Source: Auriscalpium vulgare
Lineage: Eukaryota > Basidiomycota > Agaricomycetes > Russulales > Auriscalpiaceae
NCBI GenBank assembly: GCA_019915015.1
Contig: JAHBBC010000017.1
Location: 558,001 to 622,000 of the forward strand
Length of the DNA stretch: 64,000 bases
Direction: 5' to 3'
The notes beneath the pieces are model-generated. The model was not told the DNA's origin, searched no databases, and saw only the letters and a program-made list of their open reading frames with translations. Position numbers and translations under genes: made by a program. Below, one piece after another: positions 33,525 to 45,600 of the stretch; within the stretch, counting starts at the first letter, position 1, and each line of letters begins with the position of its first letter.

Positions 33525-33880
33525 CTATGGAGACCATCTCTCTCGCATTTCTCGGACTCGGAGACTCGAGTAACAGAACAAGTCATGCCGTGACACGCCC
33601 TCCCAACTCAGGTAAAGCACGACGTACATTATCGCCCCCGCATCAAATCTGCCGTCTCCGCCATCAACAAGGAACACCGCAGTGTGGAAGCACACGCTCT
33701 TCGCCCTGAGCTCATCTGCGAGCCGCTTCGCCCCGCGCATAATCGCATCCACGAATGCTATGTCATCCGAGTCGCCGATATTGACCAAGATGTCGTGCGC
33801 ATAGCTCTGCTCCTCGATGAGCCCGGAATATGCAAGAGTGCGACGCCTGTCGGGCGGATGCTGTTGACGTGGGAGCGCGA
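33525..33880 (-). pseudogene. Truncated NmrA-like pseudogene (exon 2-3 region)
   Basis: The minus strand encodes NIGDSDDIAFVDAIMRGAKR, then LADELRAKSVCFHT and DGGDGRFDAGA. This matches NTADSDDVPFVEAILRGARR and its continuation in the intact gene at 49.3-50.6 kb. The Rossmann start of exon 2 is degraded, the later exons are absent and the frame is disrupted. Its upstream flank is also duplicated from the same parent locus. Confidence 0.78.
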
Positions 33881-34400
33881 CGCTCCCGGTATAATCGAGG
33901 ACATGTCATGAGATGAATGGATGTGGGTCGAGTCGAGTGGGTCTGAGGGGAACAAGGCTGAGACTTGCAACGGGTCAGCAAGGCGTTGAAACGCATCCGA
34001 ATAACGACCCACCAGCGTCGGAACGAGAATGACCCACTTACTATAGAAGCCGGGGCTTGCGTGTCCTCGAAGCCGGCTCAGAGAAATGTGTGCGCAGCTC
34101 CAGGAGCATCCAGAGTATCCAATGTCGATAAGAGGAGCCAGATTGGAGTGCAGCTGCGTTGACAAATTGTCTCCGAACGAAGCGGATGCTAATGAGCAAG
34201 GTGGATGAGGTCGTAAGAGAGAAGATACGCGAGGATACGACGTACGTTATATATTCTTCGGCGGGGCGTCAGCCTGTCTACTTACTCCACCCCGCCCATC
34301 ATACGTATACATGATCGTTCGCCTTGTGAAAGCGAAGGATCATTTGACTGTCGTCTTGGGTAATGGATCTCGGAATGACCGGTCAGCCTCGGTGACGTGG
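33881..34400 (-). repeat. Duplicated upstream flank of the NmrA-like gene
   Basis: This stretch aligns with 50640-51140 and then 52430-52560. Shared words include GTCGAGTCGAGTGG, TTGACAAATTGTCTCCGAA, TGAGGTCGTAAGAGAG and ACGACGTACGTTA. The roughly 1.3 kb that separates the two blocks at the parent locus, including the decayed P450, is not present here. Confidence 0.7.
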
Positions 34401-35026
34401 CGGTAACAAGCAACGGTGTATGTAGAACTTGGCCGCTTCTCAAGACCGGCACGCGTGGACGAATTGCTGTCGGATGAGTACCAGCTATGTAACACATCTG
34501 CGGGTGTGCGCGCCGAGCCGAAGCATGACAGTGTCACCGACAGCGCAAGTTGAGGGGAGAGCGGATGGGGACGGGGACAGCGACGGGTGGGGGGCTTCCG
34601 ATGTCAGAGGCCGATGTTCAAGCGCTCACCGCTCACCCGTGGTCCATCCCAGTTCTTATATCATCCCGTGGCCATCGGTAGGTTGAAGACTTGAAGCTTT
34701 ACGGCGTGGTAAGTAATCACATATGGGTGAGTGTGCAAGAGTCGAAGCATGGGTTTATGTCATCGCCGGCGTCCCCGAGTCCGAGCACCCTCCGAATTTT
34801 CATTTACAGCCCTATCCTGCCCTTCACTGACTCTGACCTCGGGAGTTTTGAAGCGTCATCTCATTTGACGTGTTTCGCTCCCGCCATATGACCGGTGTCT
34901 TCTCAGTTCTGCGCCGCGGACTTGGTTATCTTCAAGCTTGCACAACCATTTCATGCCAGGGAACGGCCATGGTATCATACCTTATAAAGTGCCAGATAAC
35001 TTCTGCAGACCCTCCAGTTCTCAACA
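34401..35026. other. Upstream region of monooxygenase copy B
   Basis: About 600 bp without coding signal. The last part holds the promoter of copy B. Confidence 0.5.
34983..34988 (+). promoter_or_regulatory. TATA box of monooxygenase copy B
   Basis: TATAAA lies 38 nt before the start codon and is followed by GTGCCAGAT. The same block (with CATAAA) precedes copy A at a similar distance. Conservation between the copies supports a core promoter. Confidence 0.6.
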
Positions 35027-37482
35027 ATGGTCGCTCTCGACATCAAGAAAGCCGCCCTGCCCACCCTCGATCGCCTCCAGGCAACGTTGCCGGACGCCGT
35101 TGACGCGCCCAGTATCGCCACGACCTGGTTCAATGCTTTCACTGACAGCATCGAAACAGCCAACGTCTCTGGCGTGCTCGACTTACTCCTAGAAGACGCT
35201 TTCTGGCGCGACATCCTCGCGCTGACATGGGATTTCCGTACCTTCTACGGTGTCCCCAGCGTTCACACATTCCTCGACGACTGCTTGAAGTCTGCCGGCA
35301 TATCGAATCTGAAGCTCGATGTCGCTAACGCGCAGCTGCAGACCCCCTACCCAGACCTCGCCTGGATCCAAGCCGTCTTCACCTTCGACACGCACGTTGG
35401 ACATGGCTCCGGCGTCGTGCGCATCGTCCCGACCGCGACTGGCGCGTGGAAGGCGCACGCCATCTCGACATACCTCGAAGAACTGCACGGGCACCCCGAG
35501 AACGCCGGCCATCTGCGCGAGCAGAAGCCGAACCACGGCAAGTGGCACTCCAAGCGGCAGCGCGAGATCAATTGCGAAGGGCCCGAGAACCAGCCGAAGG
35601 TGATCATCATCGGCGGCGGGCAGTCGGGGCTCGAGGTCGCCGCCAGGCTGAAGTACCTCGGCGTCAAGGCGCTCGTGGTCGAGAGGCAGCCGCGCGTGGG
35701 GAATCTGTGGCGGATACGGTACGAAGCGTTGTGTCTGCATGACCCTGTCTGTGAGTTGTGTCGCGATCTTGTATGCGTCTGTCGCTGATTACCTGATTGT
35801 TTGACGAAAGGGCATGATCATATGCCTTACCTTCCGTGAGTTTCCTTGCATGTGATTCACTGAATGTCTCGATGAACGATACGTAGGTTCCCGATGACTT
35901 GGCCCGTATACGCGCCGGCGCCGAAGCTCGCCGACTGGCTTGAGCACTACGCGCACACCCTTGAGCTCGACGTATGGACGTCCTCGGAGGTCACAAGCGC
36001 CAAGCAAGACCCGAAGACGCAGCAGTGGACGCTGGAAATCAAACGCGGCGACGGCTCGGAGAGGACCTTCGTCGTCAACCATCTGATATTTGCGGTCGGG
36101 TTGGGCGGCGGTGTAATGAACATGCCTTCGTACCCTGGCGCGGTGCGTGCTAACCGGACATGTTACTTTATTGTGCGTTGACTAGGATTAGGATGAGTTC
36201 CAAGGGAAGGCTGTCCATTCAGGACAATTCACGACTGCGAAGGACTATCTGGGGAAGAAGGTCGTCGTGGTCGGGGCGTGCACATCTGGTGGATGTCGCT
36301 GTTCTGCTCACCGTCGACATATCTGACATGCCGTCTTCTTCCAGGACACGATATCTCCAAGGACCTGTGTGACCATGGCGTCGGTAAGCCACGTCTGCAG
36401 ATCATGCCCAGATGGATCGTTAACGCTTATACAGATGTCACGATGGTCCAGCGCGGTGCCACATATGTCATGTCAACGAAGCATGGCATTCCGACTATTT
36501 TCGGCTGTGCGTGAATATTGTCCCGCTGCTGTACGATGTGCGTGCTGACTGACTCTCGTCTGCAGCATTGTACTATGAAGGTGGCCCCCCGCCAGATGTG
36601 GCCGACCGAATCGCCGGCTCGTTCCCTCACTACCTCATGAAGCTCGTCCACGCGCGCTACGTGAATAAAATTGCAGAACTAGACAAGTATGTCTTGAACT
36701 CATATTGTTATTGACATTCCCCTTACCTTGACGTCAGAGAAATGATTGATGGTTTGGAGCGTGTCGGGTTCAAATTGGGCTGGGGAGTAGACGGCTCGGG
36801 CTTTCTACTCCTTGCATGGGACAGGGCAGGCGGTTATTACCTCGGTGCGTAGTGCCCACTACTGATGCGACAAAATTTGAGGCTCACCGTTCTGTATAGA
36901 TGTCGGCGCCAGCCAGCTCATCATTGACGGAAAGATCAAGTTGAAAAACGACAGTCAGATCTCGCGCTTCACGAAGACGGGCTTGCAGTTTGAAGACGGG
37001 AGCACCATCGATGCGGATGCAGTAGTTTTTGCCACTGGGTCAGTTGTTTTCATCGGGCCCTGACTTCCGCCATGACTGACATCTATATTTGCTGGTGATA
37101 TCGGCAGGTACGGTGATTCCCGCGAGCCTCTACGTGCTGTGCTCGGCGACGAAGTGGGCGACAAGCTCAATCGTATTTGGGGCCTGGATCCGGAGGGCGA
37201 GCTCTACGGCGCTTGGAGAGACATGGGTGTGCCCCGGCTGTACGTTATGATGGGTATGTTTTCGTTTGTCACCTTCGTGCGCCGCAATCACGTTGACTGA
37301 CATTCGCTTGGTCGCGAACCTGTAGGAAGTTTGGCTTTGTGCCGGTTCCACTCGAAGCATTTGGCGCTGCGTGAGTTTATTTGGGAATTTAGCTGAGATG
37401 AATGCTGATGGTTTGATTTGCAGAGATCAAGGCGATCGAGGAGGGTGTCTTCGACGGACAGAGGTACAGCGTTGAGGCGTAG
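35027..37482 (+). CDS. NTF2-like/flavin-containing monooxygenase fusion (copy B)
   Basis: Paralogue of copy A and probably an NADPH-dependent flavin monooxygenase. Twelve exons give 609 residues. Exons: 35027-35750, a 25 nt exon near 35811-35835, 35887-36142, 36192-36288, 36345-36383, 36435-36506, 36566-36686, 36738-36844, 36900-37038, 37108-37253, 37326-37370, 37424-37482. NTF2-like region about residues 25-165; FAD motif IIIGGGQSGLEVAARL (GGGQSG at 196-201); FQGKAVHSGQF; second dinucleotide motif VVVVGACTSGHDIS; VTMVQRGATYVMS; C-terminal YGAWRDMGVPRLYVMM and FDGQRYSVEA. All exon phases agree. By eye exon 1 is roughly 85 percent identical to copy A at protein level, and introns are still alignable. 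Lineages with tryptophan-derived auxin use related FMOs (YUCCA), but this fold alone does not give the substrate. Confidence 0.9.
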
Positions 37483-38439
37483 TCAGCGCATAGAGATGAC
37501 GCACGCGTTCACGGTGCTGTGGCGTCAAATCAGAATAGCCTTATACCTGTGTATGTTTATGATGCGGATGTGTGTACAATGCCCGCCAAGGGAATTAGAG
37601 ATCGAGTTGAGGGTGTAAACGGTCAATAGAGCTCAAGGAGATATTGTTGTAACTTGTCGATTCTGCCCACATGCGCTCAGGCTTCCACGAGCTCTACCAT
37701 CAAGCCGTCTGATACCGTACTATAATCGCCTTGGCGTGAGCATCACCGGGGCCACTGCACGATCTTATTAATCCTAGTAAATATGTCTACGGTAGTCGCG
37801 GGGAGTGCTGCGCGGAGCCGCCGGTGCGAGAGGCCAGCGGGTGCGCGGCACGTGGACGCAACTTGCGCTCTGCCACCAAGTGACTTGAAGTCGCGCCTTG
37901 GTCGCGCCGCTCGCAGAACTGCTCCACGTGCTTCTCGCTCATCTTGCGCACCGTCGCGTCTTGACGCTGTCCACCATGACTGCGTCGTTGGCCACCTGCG
38001 CGCCCACCGCCCCCGTGCCCACTTGCTCGCCTCGCCCATGCCCCCACCGCGACCTGCCTGTGCCCAGTGCCGCCCTGCATTTTATGGCGACGCCTCACCC
38101 AGCGGTAATACGAGGACTCTATCAGCTCGCTACTCTCTATAGACGCCTGGTGGCACTGCCAGTTTTCTACCCTCTAAAGGACACCGGGGACTTATGTACA
38201 GGACACCGCGGGGACTTAGGTACAGGACACCGGGTACTGTTCTACCCTGGGTATACTGCCGACTATCCTGTTCCTTGCTCATGTATGGGTGCTTTCTAGC
38301 ACAAGAAACTTCCCGTAGGCGCATTGGTACGTTCATTTTGAGCGCATATATTTGCCTAATTACGCTCCCATACTGCCTACCTCAAGTGCCTTACTCCTCG
38401 CCGCACTGCTTCCCGCCGCCATCCGCTCCCCTGCCTACT
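37483..38439. other. Spacer with a short tandem repeat at 38178-38232
   Basis: No gene is seen. A unit of the type GGACACCGGGGACTTAGGTACA occurs about two and a half times in tandem near 38178-38232. The region leads into the interspersed repeat and retroelement remnant. Confidence 0.5.
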
Positions 38440-38640
38440 TTGCCGCGACCCGCACTGCCCCTTGCGCAGTTGTTGGGTACTGCAACGTGCTGCCTGGTCA
38501 TGCGCTTGATGCGCGCAGCGTCTTTGCACCCCGTTCTTCGGGCCCCGCGCCGGCCTCTGCCGCCTGCAACATGCATATAGCTCGCTGTCCGCCGGCTGGA
38601 GCCGGTGATACGCTATCACCCGGGATGGACCCTAACGGGG
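38440..38640 (+). repeat. Copy of a GC-rich interspersed repeat family
   Basis: Contains the words GCTGCCTGGTCATGCGCTTGATGCGCGCAGCGTC and CATATAGCTCGCTGTCCGCCG in order, recurring in altered form near 46.55, 47.29 and 47.62 kb. The function and full length of the element are unknown. Confidence 0.65.
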
Positions 38641-39429
38641 TGTGCGGTGGGTGCCTCTCAGGACAACAACCACCAACACTGCCTCCTACGCGTTGCAATC
38701 CCAACCAGGTGACTAGACTTGCAGAGTGGGAAGGTGTTCGTGTCGCTGTCGCGCGTTGCGCCCTCCCGCGGTCGTGCGGGGCCACCTCCTACGACCTAAC
38801 CACCAAACTAAACACTCACCTGCCTTAAGATGCTCTCTGTCGCATACGCCTCCGAGTGCTTTGCAACCGTGTGCGAAGCTTCCGCCTATGGGCCGTTGCG
38901 CCCCCTTTTGCCTATCCGCCTGCCTACCTGTGCCCACATCGGTGGGATCCTGCCTTCCTAAGTCTGGTAGCGCCTCAGGCTACAGTTTCTGTGAGGTAAA
39001 GGGTGTGGGTGGCTTGCGCCGCCCACAGGTTGATTGGGTTGCTACGTCTCCGAGTCGCGCAGCTCCCTAAGTAGTGTCTCTGCCTACGTAGCTAAGCCCT
39101 CCCAATCTAGCTTGTTCCGGTGATCCGTTCCGTCGCCAGTTCCGGTTGCTCCTGGGTCGCCGGACCGCGTTCCTATCACCCGCGCTCCCGCGACCCTGCG
39201 CGTCACATGCTGCTTCCCGGTCTCGCAACGTCTCGCTACACGCTTGCCCGCGGCATGAACCTATCAGCGGACTTGGACGAACGCGGGGTCAACCGGGTGC
39301 GAGGTCCCGTCGCTGTTGACTCGGTACAGGGTCGACCCCCGGACGGTGTCGTCGCACTTGTGGTGCCCGACGTGGCAACGATGGCAAATGTTGCCGGTGT
39401 GCAGACCTTAAGGGCCTGCAGGGCTCAAA
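38641..39429. other. Flank of the retroelement remnant
   Basis: No integrase or other gene is recognised. On the minus strand near 39265-39400 a 42-codon frame encodes ICHRCHVGHHKCDDTV, a Cys/His-rich stretch that could be part of a former retroelement gag zinc finger. It opens after a stop and is too short to call a gene. Confidence 0.35.
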
Positions 39430-41140
39430 AGAGACCATAGAGCTCAAGCTTGGGCTGCAAGAACCGTGCTTCGCGATCGTTTAGCGCGATGCTACCGAAT
39501 TGAGAATATCAGCGTCGCTTCCTGTCTTGAGGGACGTTGGGGTCCGCCTGACTCAATAGGAAACCCACCGCAATGTACGAGGTGTCTACCGCGAGGATCA
39601 CCAGGGCCTCCAACGTATAATCGATCGGTAGGAGCGCTGGCAATGCGAGGACTGCCTCCTTGAGGTCCTCCATAGCTCGCGACTGTTTGGGTCCCCATTC
39701 AAACGGGACGTCCTTTCTCGTCAGGTGTGTCAAGGCGTGGGCCCGGTGCGCAAAGTTTCGGATAAAGATGCGCAGGACTCCAACTGTCCCCAAGAAAGCC
39801 CGTACGTCCGAGAGGTCCGTGCACGGCCCCCAATTGCGAATCTTTGCGACCTTTTCTTCGTCTGCCATCCTTCCTTGCGGTGTGCAGTGGTGCCCTACCA
39901 CGTAGAATTCTGGTACGTACAGCTGTGATCTCCATCCTGAGAACGTGCCATGGCAGTAGCGCATTCGTTGGACTACCCTGTTAACGTTGTTAAAGTGTTC
40001 CCATACGAACCGCCTTACGCCATTGTTGCCGGGGATCGTTTCATATCCTCCTCCTTCGGTCCTGTAGTCTGAGTCCGGCCCCTTCAGAGGAACGTCGTCT
40101 ATAAAAGGCACCGTAATATGTGGGATTTCCGGTTGGAGAATAAATGTCACGTCGTCGTGGAAGATCGGGACTGAATTGGTCCACCCCATAGGCAGGGTCA
40201 CCAGCCTTTTTGCGGCGTACCGCATCTGGAAGGTCGTGAGGTCCCTTGAGGCTTCATCCAGTCTCCTTTCGTCATAGCCCACGTAGAGGTCCAGGATTCC
40301 CCCGCACGGCCATCCCGCGAACTGCTCCGCCAAATGATCTGGGAAGGGGGGTACTCCCGAGTGCGCGATGGTCACCACATTCAAGGGTTCCAGGCTATGG
40401 ACTATACGGAGGCTGGTCCTGTCCTTCTTAACCACGCAGAACCACCTAGATCGGTACGACGAGTTTGAGTCCTCGTAGACGCGTGCGGCAATCTTGGTCT
40501 TGATGAGCGCCATGACCTTGTCATATATCCCTGGCGGAATCGGAATATTTCGCTGGACCCACGGCCAGTGCGGAACTACTAGTATTGTGACGGGGGGAAA
40601 GAAGTCTTCTCTGAAGCGCCCCCGCTCCGAGCCGTCCCAGGCAAACGCCTCATTTTGTGCGCACATAAACGCATGCATTAGCTTCCTTTCTTCCGGCCAT
40701 AGGAAGTCTCTGTCGTGGACGCGGTCGAATTGTTTGCAAAGCTACGTGGTGTACCTTCCCGTGGGTACAAAGTCCGGTGGCCTCTCTGGGAGCGGTGGAA
40801 TATCCGCCAGGGGGTCCCCTCTGATCTCCCTGACAATCCTGAAGTGCTCCGGCAGGTCCGTACGAATGGGCTTCACCTTGAGGTGTGCCGGTTTGTAAAG
40901 CTTCTTCGTGGCCGCAAAGACTTTGCGCTGCATCGCGGTTGGCTGTAGCTCGCCTCCGTCCGTTTCCTCCCCCCTTTCTCTCCCGCTCCTGCCATCTCCC
41001 CAGTCTTCCGTCGTCCAAATAAACATCCTTGCTCTTGCTCGTTCCTCCTCCTCTTCCCCTTCCCCTCGGTTCGCGAACACTCCCGCGTATTCCTCCGGTA
41101 GGTCGCACACTGACAAATAAGCTGACTGCACATCTTCCAT
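39430..41140 (-). mobile_element. Ty3-type retrotransposon pol remnant (reverse transcriptase/RNase H)
   Basis: The minus strand encodes a reverse transcriptase: SRWFCVVKKDRTSLRIVH, LDLYVGYDER (first catalytic Asp), LPMGWTNSVPIFHDDV and FIDDV (catalytic pair). It continues into the start of RNase H (ILAVDTSYIAVGFLLSQ, FGSIALNDREARFLQPK). One reading frame continues through but is interrupted by a TAG at 40742-40744 and TGA codons at 39509-39511 and near 39437, and homology ends abruptly after ALQALKV. Protease and integrase are not seen, and no long terminal repeats were identified. This is therefore a dead, truncated copy. Confidence 0.85.
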
Positions 41141-41257
41141 TGTAGGCGAGGATTCGAGGTACACCAGTCGGGGAGGTAGGGCGAAGGTCGGGGACGATAG
41201 GCGACGCTGGGCGATGATGGGCGACGATAGGGCGAAGGTTCTCAATATGCAAGTGCA

Positions 41258-41331
41258 TAAACGATGCGCTGCGAAGGTGAATGCGATGTCGATGTCAATA
41301 AAAGGGCTAAACGATGCGCTGCAAAGGTGAA
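41258..41331. repeat. 24 bp direct repeat near the retroelement 5' side
   Basis: The sequence TAAACGATGCGCTGCRAAGG (continuing TGAA) occurs at 41258-41281 and 41308-41331, 50 bp apart. Nearby are imperfect GGGCGAYGATA units. It could be part of a former LTR or promoter; the role is not known. Confidence 0.6.
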
Positions 41332-41349
41332 AGACGATAGTTCTCAAGG

Positions 41350-42244
41350 TTTGAGGTGCTGTCTCTGGGGGGAGAAGTTCCTATTGCATCAGGACCTAGC
41401 TAACTACACTTATACATGGGGAAACACGTCGGTGTAACTACAGCGAGTCAGCAAGGTACGTGATGAAGTCGGCAATGCCTCGGGGAATAATAGCGAATGA
41501 GGGGACAGTATCGTGACGGTCTAGGCGCAACTATGATGCTATCTTCGGCGAAACCTCCGGGATGCTCGGGATGCAACAGTGATGCATCAGAAGTGGTTGA
41601 TGATCCGGTCCGCTGATGTCTCGGGCTTGGGGATCGTCTCTGATGTTGCTGGGCAATAGCTCGATGGTCTGCGAGTCTGCACTGCATCTCTGGGTCACTG
41701 GGAGGTCAGGCATATGCAGCTGTGTCCGCTGAGTACAGGTGAGCGCCGGCGAACGGCTGCGACGACGTGGACGGGTCGCTATCTCATGGCTCGGGCTTCG
41801 GCGATGTGGGCTAATTGATATGAGACATGGCCAAGATCCGACGGACTATGCAGTTGATGGACTGCTCTAGATGCTCGGGCGAGTCGGGCAACCTCGGCGA
41901 TGATGTGGCTGGCTCAGGCGAACGGTGCAAACGTGTAGCAATGCTCGGGCGAAGCTGCGATGTCAAGTGCAAGTGTGCGCTAGCTGTGTATGCACGCCTG
42001 AACGTATAGCGAGTTGGTGCGACCTTGGGAGAACATTGTCCGACTGCTGACGAGTGACTAGGGTGCAGGGGACGTGGCGTGACTTCGGCGCCTGTCGTAG
42101 GATGATGTGCAAGTGTTTTGGAGAGAACGATAGAGTCGGAGATGCATGGCAACGGTCGGAGCCACTGTGCGAGTGCCACAGTGCATCGAAAATGTGCAAA
42201 CAGTAGCCACACGCGTAGCAGGCGTATCAGCGCCCAACTTAAGA
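41350..42244. other. Spacer rich in GCTCGGGCGA-like words
   Basis: No gene recognised. Short words such as GCTCGGGCGA and GCGATGATG recur irregularly. The composition changes to A/T-rich at about 42245, the edge of the STAND island. Confidence 0.45.
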
Positions 42245-42617
42245 ACACCCTAGTAAATGATTCTTCTTTGTAAACTCAGGGAATGTAACAGTGAAGAAGT
42301 AAACAATGGTACCAATGGCATTGCCTGGGATTGGTCAGAGTGTCTGAGGTAAGCTCACAGTCTATTCACAAAAAGAAAAAAATGGTAAGAGGATACAAAG
42401 CGTGATTTGGTTAGAATGAATTGATATATACTAGATACATTGACAGCCACTCACTCTGTCAACAATGTATACAACCCTTATATGCCTGCCTCTTTTATGA
42501 GGCTATATGGGTACATCTGTTGCATTTTTGCTGATCTCATATAGTACAAGCAAGCTACATAGAGAATTGGCATTTAAGATGTACAAATAGTGCTAATATA
42601 ATATCTAAAAATAAGGC

Positions 42618-45600
42618 CTAGTCATGTTTCAGCTCTGCCAAGGCATTTGTGAGATATTCAGTAGCAGTGGGATTAACAGTGTCTTCTAATACAACAAAAG
42701 CTTTTCTGTACCAGTCAGCAGCTAAATCAGGGCTTCCTCCTTGTCTATACATGTCTCCCAGTGATTGTAGCACTCTGGAATGTGTATTCACGAAGCTATT
42801 TCCTTCACATAAAGATAGAGCTTTGAGATAAAAAATTTCTGCAGCTTCTGGTTGCCAGTTCTCTAAGTAAATCCAACCAAGACACATGGTGGTATATGCT
42901 ATTGAATCTGTTTCATTGTATTTCTCCCAAATTTTTATAGCTCTTGTCCAATACTCCTTAGCTAACTCATATTTATCTATATCATAGTATAATTTGCCCA
43001 GCATACTAAAGTCTTCTGCTAAGAACTGTTTTTCATGGCACTTTTCATGAACCATTATTGCTTGCTCCAGATAGTTGATGGCATCTGAATGCATCCCTCT
43101 ATTAAGATAAGCATGGCCTATCCCCTGGAGTGAATAACCTTCTTTGACTAGATCATGTTTATTTCGATTTATCAATACAGCTTGGTGATAAAATTCCAGT
43201 GCTGTATTGTATTCCTCTAAAGCTATATGGACCTTTCCAACTGAGAGAAGGATTTCAGGGTTTCTTCTTAAGCTATTGATTTGTTTTCTGATTACTAGGG
43301 CCTTGTAGTAGTAATCTTTTGCAACTTGATAATCTTGTTCTTGAACATAGCTATCCCCAAATTCTTCAAGTGTACTGCACTGATCAGTTCTACTGTTTGC
43401 TTTACAATATATACTCAGTGCGTTTTCATAGCATCTACGTCCATCATCAACTTTGCACTGAGATACAAACCATTGACCCATACAAAGCCATGCATGACCA
43501 AGGTAGTACTTTTCATCAATACTTTCAAAAATCTCAATAGATTTGAGTGCATATGCTTTAGCGTCTACATATGAGTTCTGTAGTAAACTGATTTTGCTCA
43601 ATTCATAATATGCAATACCTCGTCCTTCAATATCTTGACATTTTTCATATAGAATCAAAGCACTGTGTACATATCTTGCACTCTCACTCAGCTCAGACTT
43701 AGTATATGATAAGTAGCCAAGACGCATTAATGCCCCAGCTTCATGTTGCTCATCTTCATGTAGTTTAGCATATACCAAAGCATTCTGATATTTCACTTCT
43801 GCTCCAACTAAGTCTCCAGTATTTAGCAAACAGGAGCCCCACTGCTCCCTATATCTCATGATACTGTCTATAGGCAAAATGTTGTCATATTGTTGTAGTA
43901 ATAAAAATAAGTCCTCAATAAATGAACCAGTCTCAATAGATGCAAGCCACGAGTATGAAATGATGGCCTCTAATGTGTCACTACTTGGACATTTTTCCTT
44001 TACAGATTTGAGCAGAACATGTCCTGTATTTATATATTCCAGTAATTGCTCTTGGCATACTTCACTACCATCATCTGAATCTTTGATACTAAGTTCAACA
44101 TAATGCCTTTCCAGTAGTTTCATGTGTGATGCAGACAAGGGAAGGTGCCTCTGGCAATAGTACTGGATGAGTGGATGAATGTGAAGAGTATCAAGTGTCA
44201 GGTGAGCCAAGCCACTATCAAGAAGAGGTTGAACACTAAATTGAATGTCATTTATCTCTACAAATGTGGACTGCAACTGTTGGATTCTTCTGAGAGACAG
44301 ACCTCCAGGCAGTGTTCCCAAGAGGCTCAAAATAAGTAAGGCTCCCGGCTTTGATCTCATTTGATAACCTTCAATAGACAGGTGAATTGAGGCTTCCAAG
44401 CTTGTTAATCTATGACCCTTGCCTCTTTCCAAAATTCCAATATTGACTTGCTCCCACTGCTCCCACAAGACCTTGCACTGAATTGACTGTGCCAGATTTG
44501 CAATTATTGTGATTGCAAGGGGTAGACCATCAACAGATGTAACCAATCTTTCCGCCCATTCATCCCATTTGTTTGATATTTGCTGAAATAGCTTTTGTGC
44601 AAGATCAGCAGGAAATGGCTCTAATGGGGGAAGTAACGGCTGTGACCAAGTAATAGCTTCTGGATATATCTGACCCCTCATAGTAATCAGAAGTGATACA
44701 CGTGAAATAGATGTGATATCATTCATAAGCAGTTCTACCATGCTTTTGATAGAAGAATGTGTGTTCCATATAGTCTCAAAATTGTCAAGACATAGCAAGA
44801 CATTAGATGAAGACTTTAAATAGCAAATTACACCATCTTTGAGTGTACCTCCATCTGAGATTGTGTCTACACCAAGCACTTTGGCGATATTTTGAATCAG
44901 CATTGCTTCAGATAAACATCCTTCACAAGATACATAATGGATATGTTCTCCATATTTTTGTATAACCATAGGATGATGCAGAATTGCCAATGCCAAAGTA
45001 GTTTTTCCAATTCCTCCTGGACCAATAATTGCCACATATGCAGGCATATGCCTTAATTGCTCTAAAATAACTCTTAAATGGCTATCACGGCCATAAAAGA
45101 TTGAAGGGTAGGCCGGCATGTTGGTATTGATACTGAGAAGGGTTAGTTTGAAGTGTGATTACTTACTGCAAATTCATACCTTCGAGCTGGCAGAAAGTTC
45201 TGTGTCAAAGAATTACTATCATCTTGGGAAGCTAGTTTCAACAGATCAGGCATACCTGTATGTTCATATCTGTATTCACCTGAAGAGTGAGTAATAACTT
45301 TGTCTGGCAGATGCTTTAGTCTATCTTATGAATTTCTTATACTTTGTCCACATACTTGATAACATTGAGCAAGTTGCTTCAATTTAGCATTGCAATGCCT
45401 GAACTCTGTCATTGGGCTTCCAATATTCAAGATTCTCCTCCAACTTGACACTCTGTTTTCCTCAAATTGGTGTAGCACAGCTGCAATGCATTCCAACTCT
45501 CTGCAACAACAACAAAAACATACAACATCAGGCACATTCACATTCCAATGGACAGTGGCCCTCTGGAGTGAGAATGATTGAAGCTTACTGTGGCCATAAC

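Noticed and set aside
35189..35740. Minus-strand 183-codon frame
   Set aside because: It is antisense to exon 1 of monooxygenase copy B; an equivalent shadow exists for copy A.
38178..38232. Short regular repeat that might suggest a CRISPR array
   Set aside because: There are only two to three imperfect direct units without spacers of constant length, and the genome is eukaryotic.
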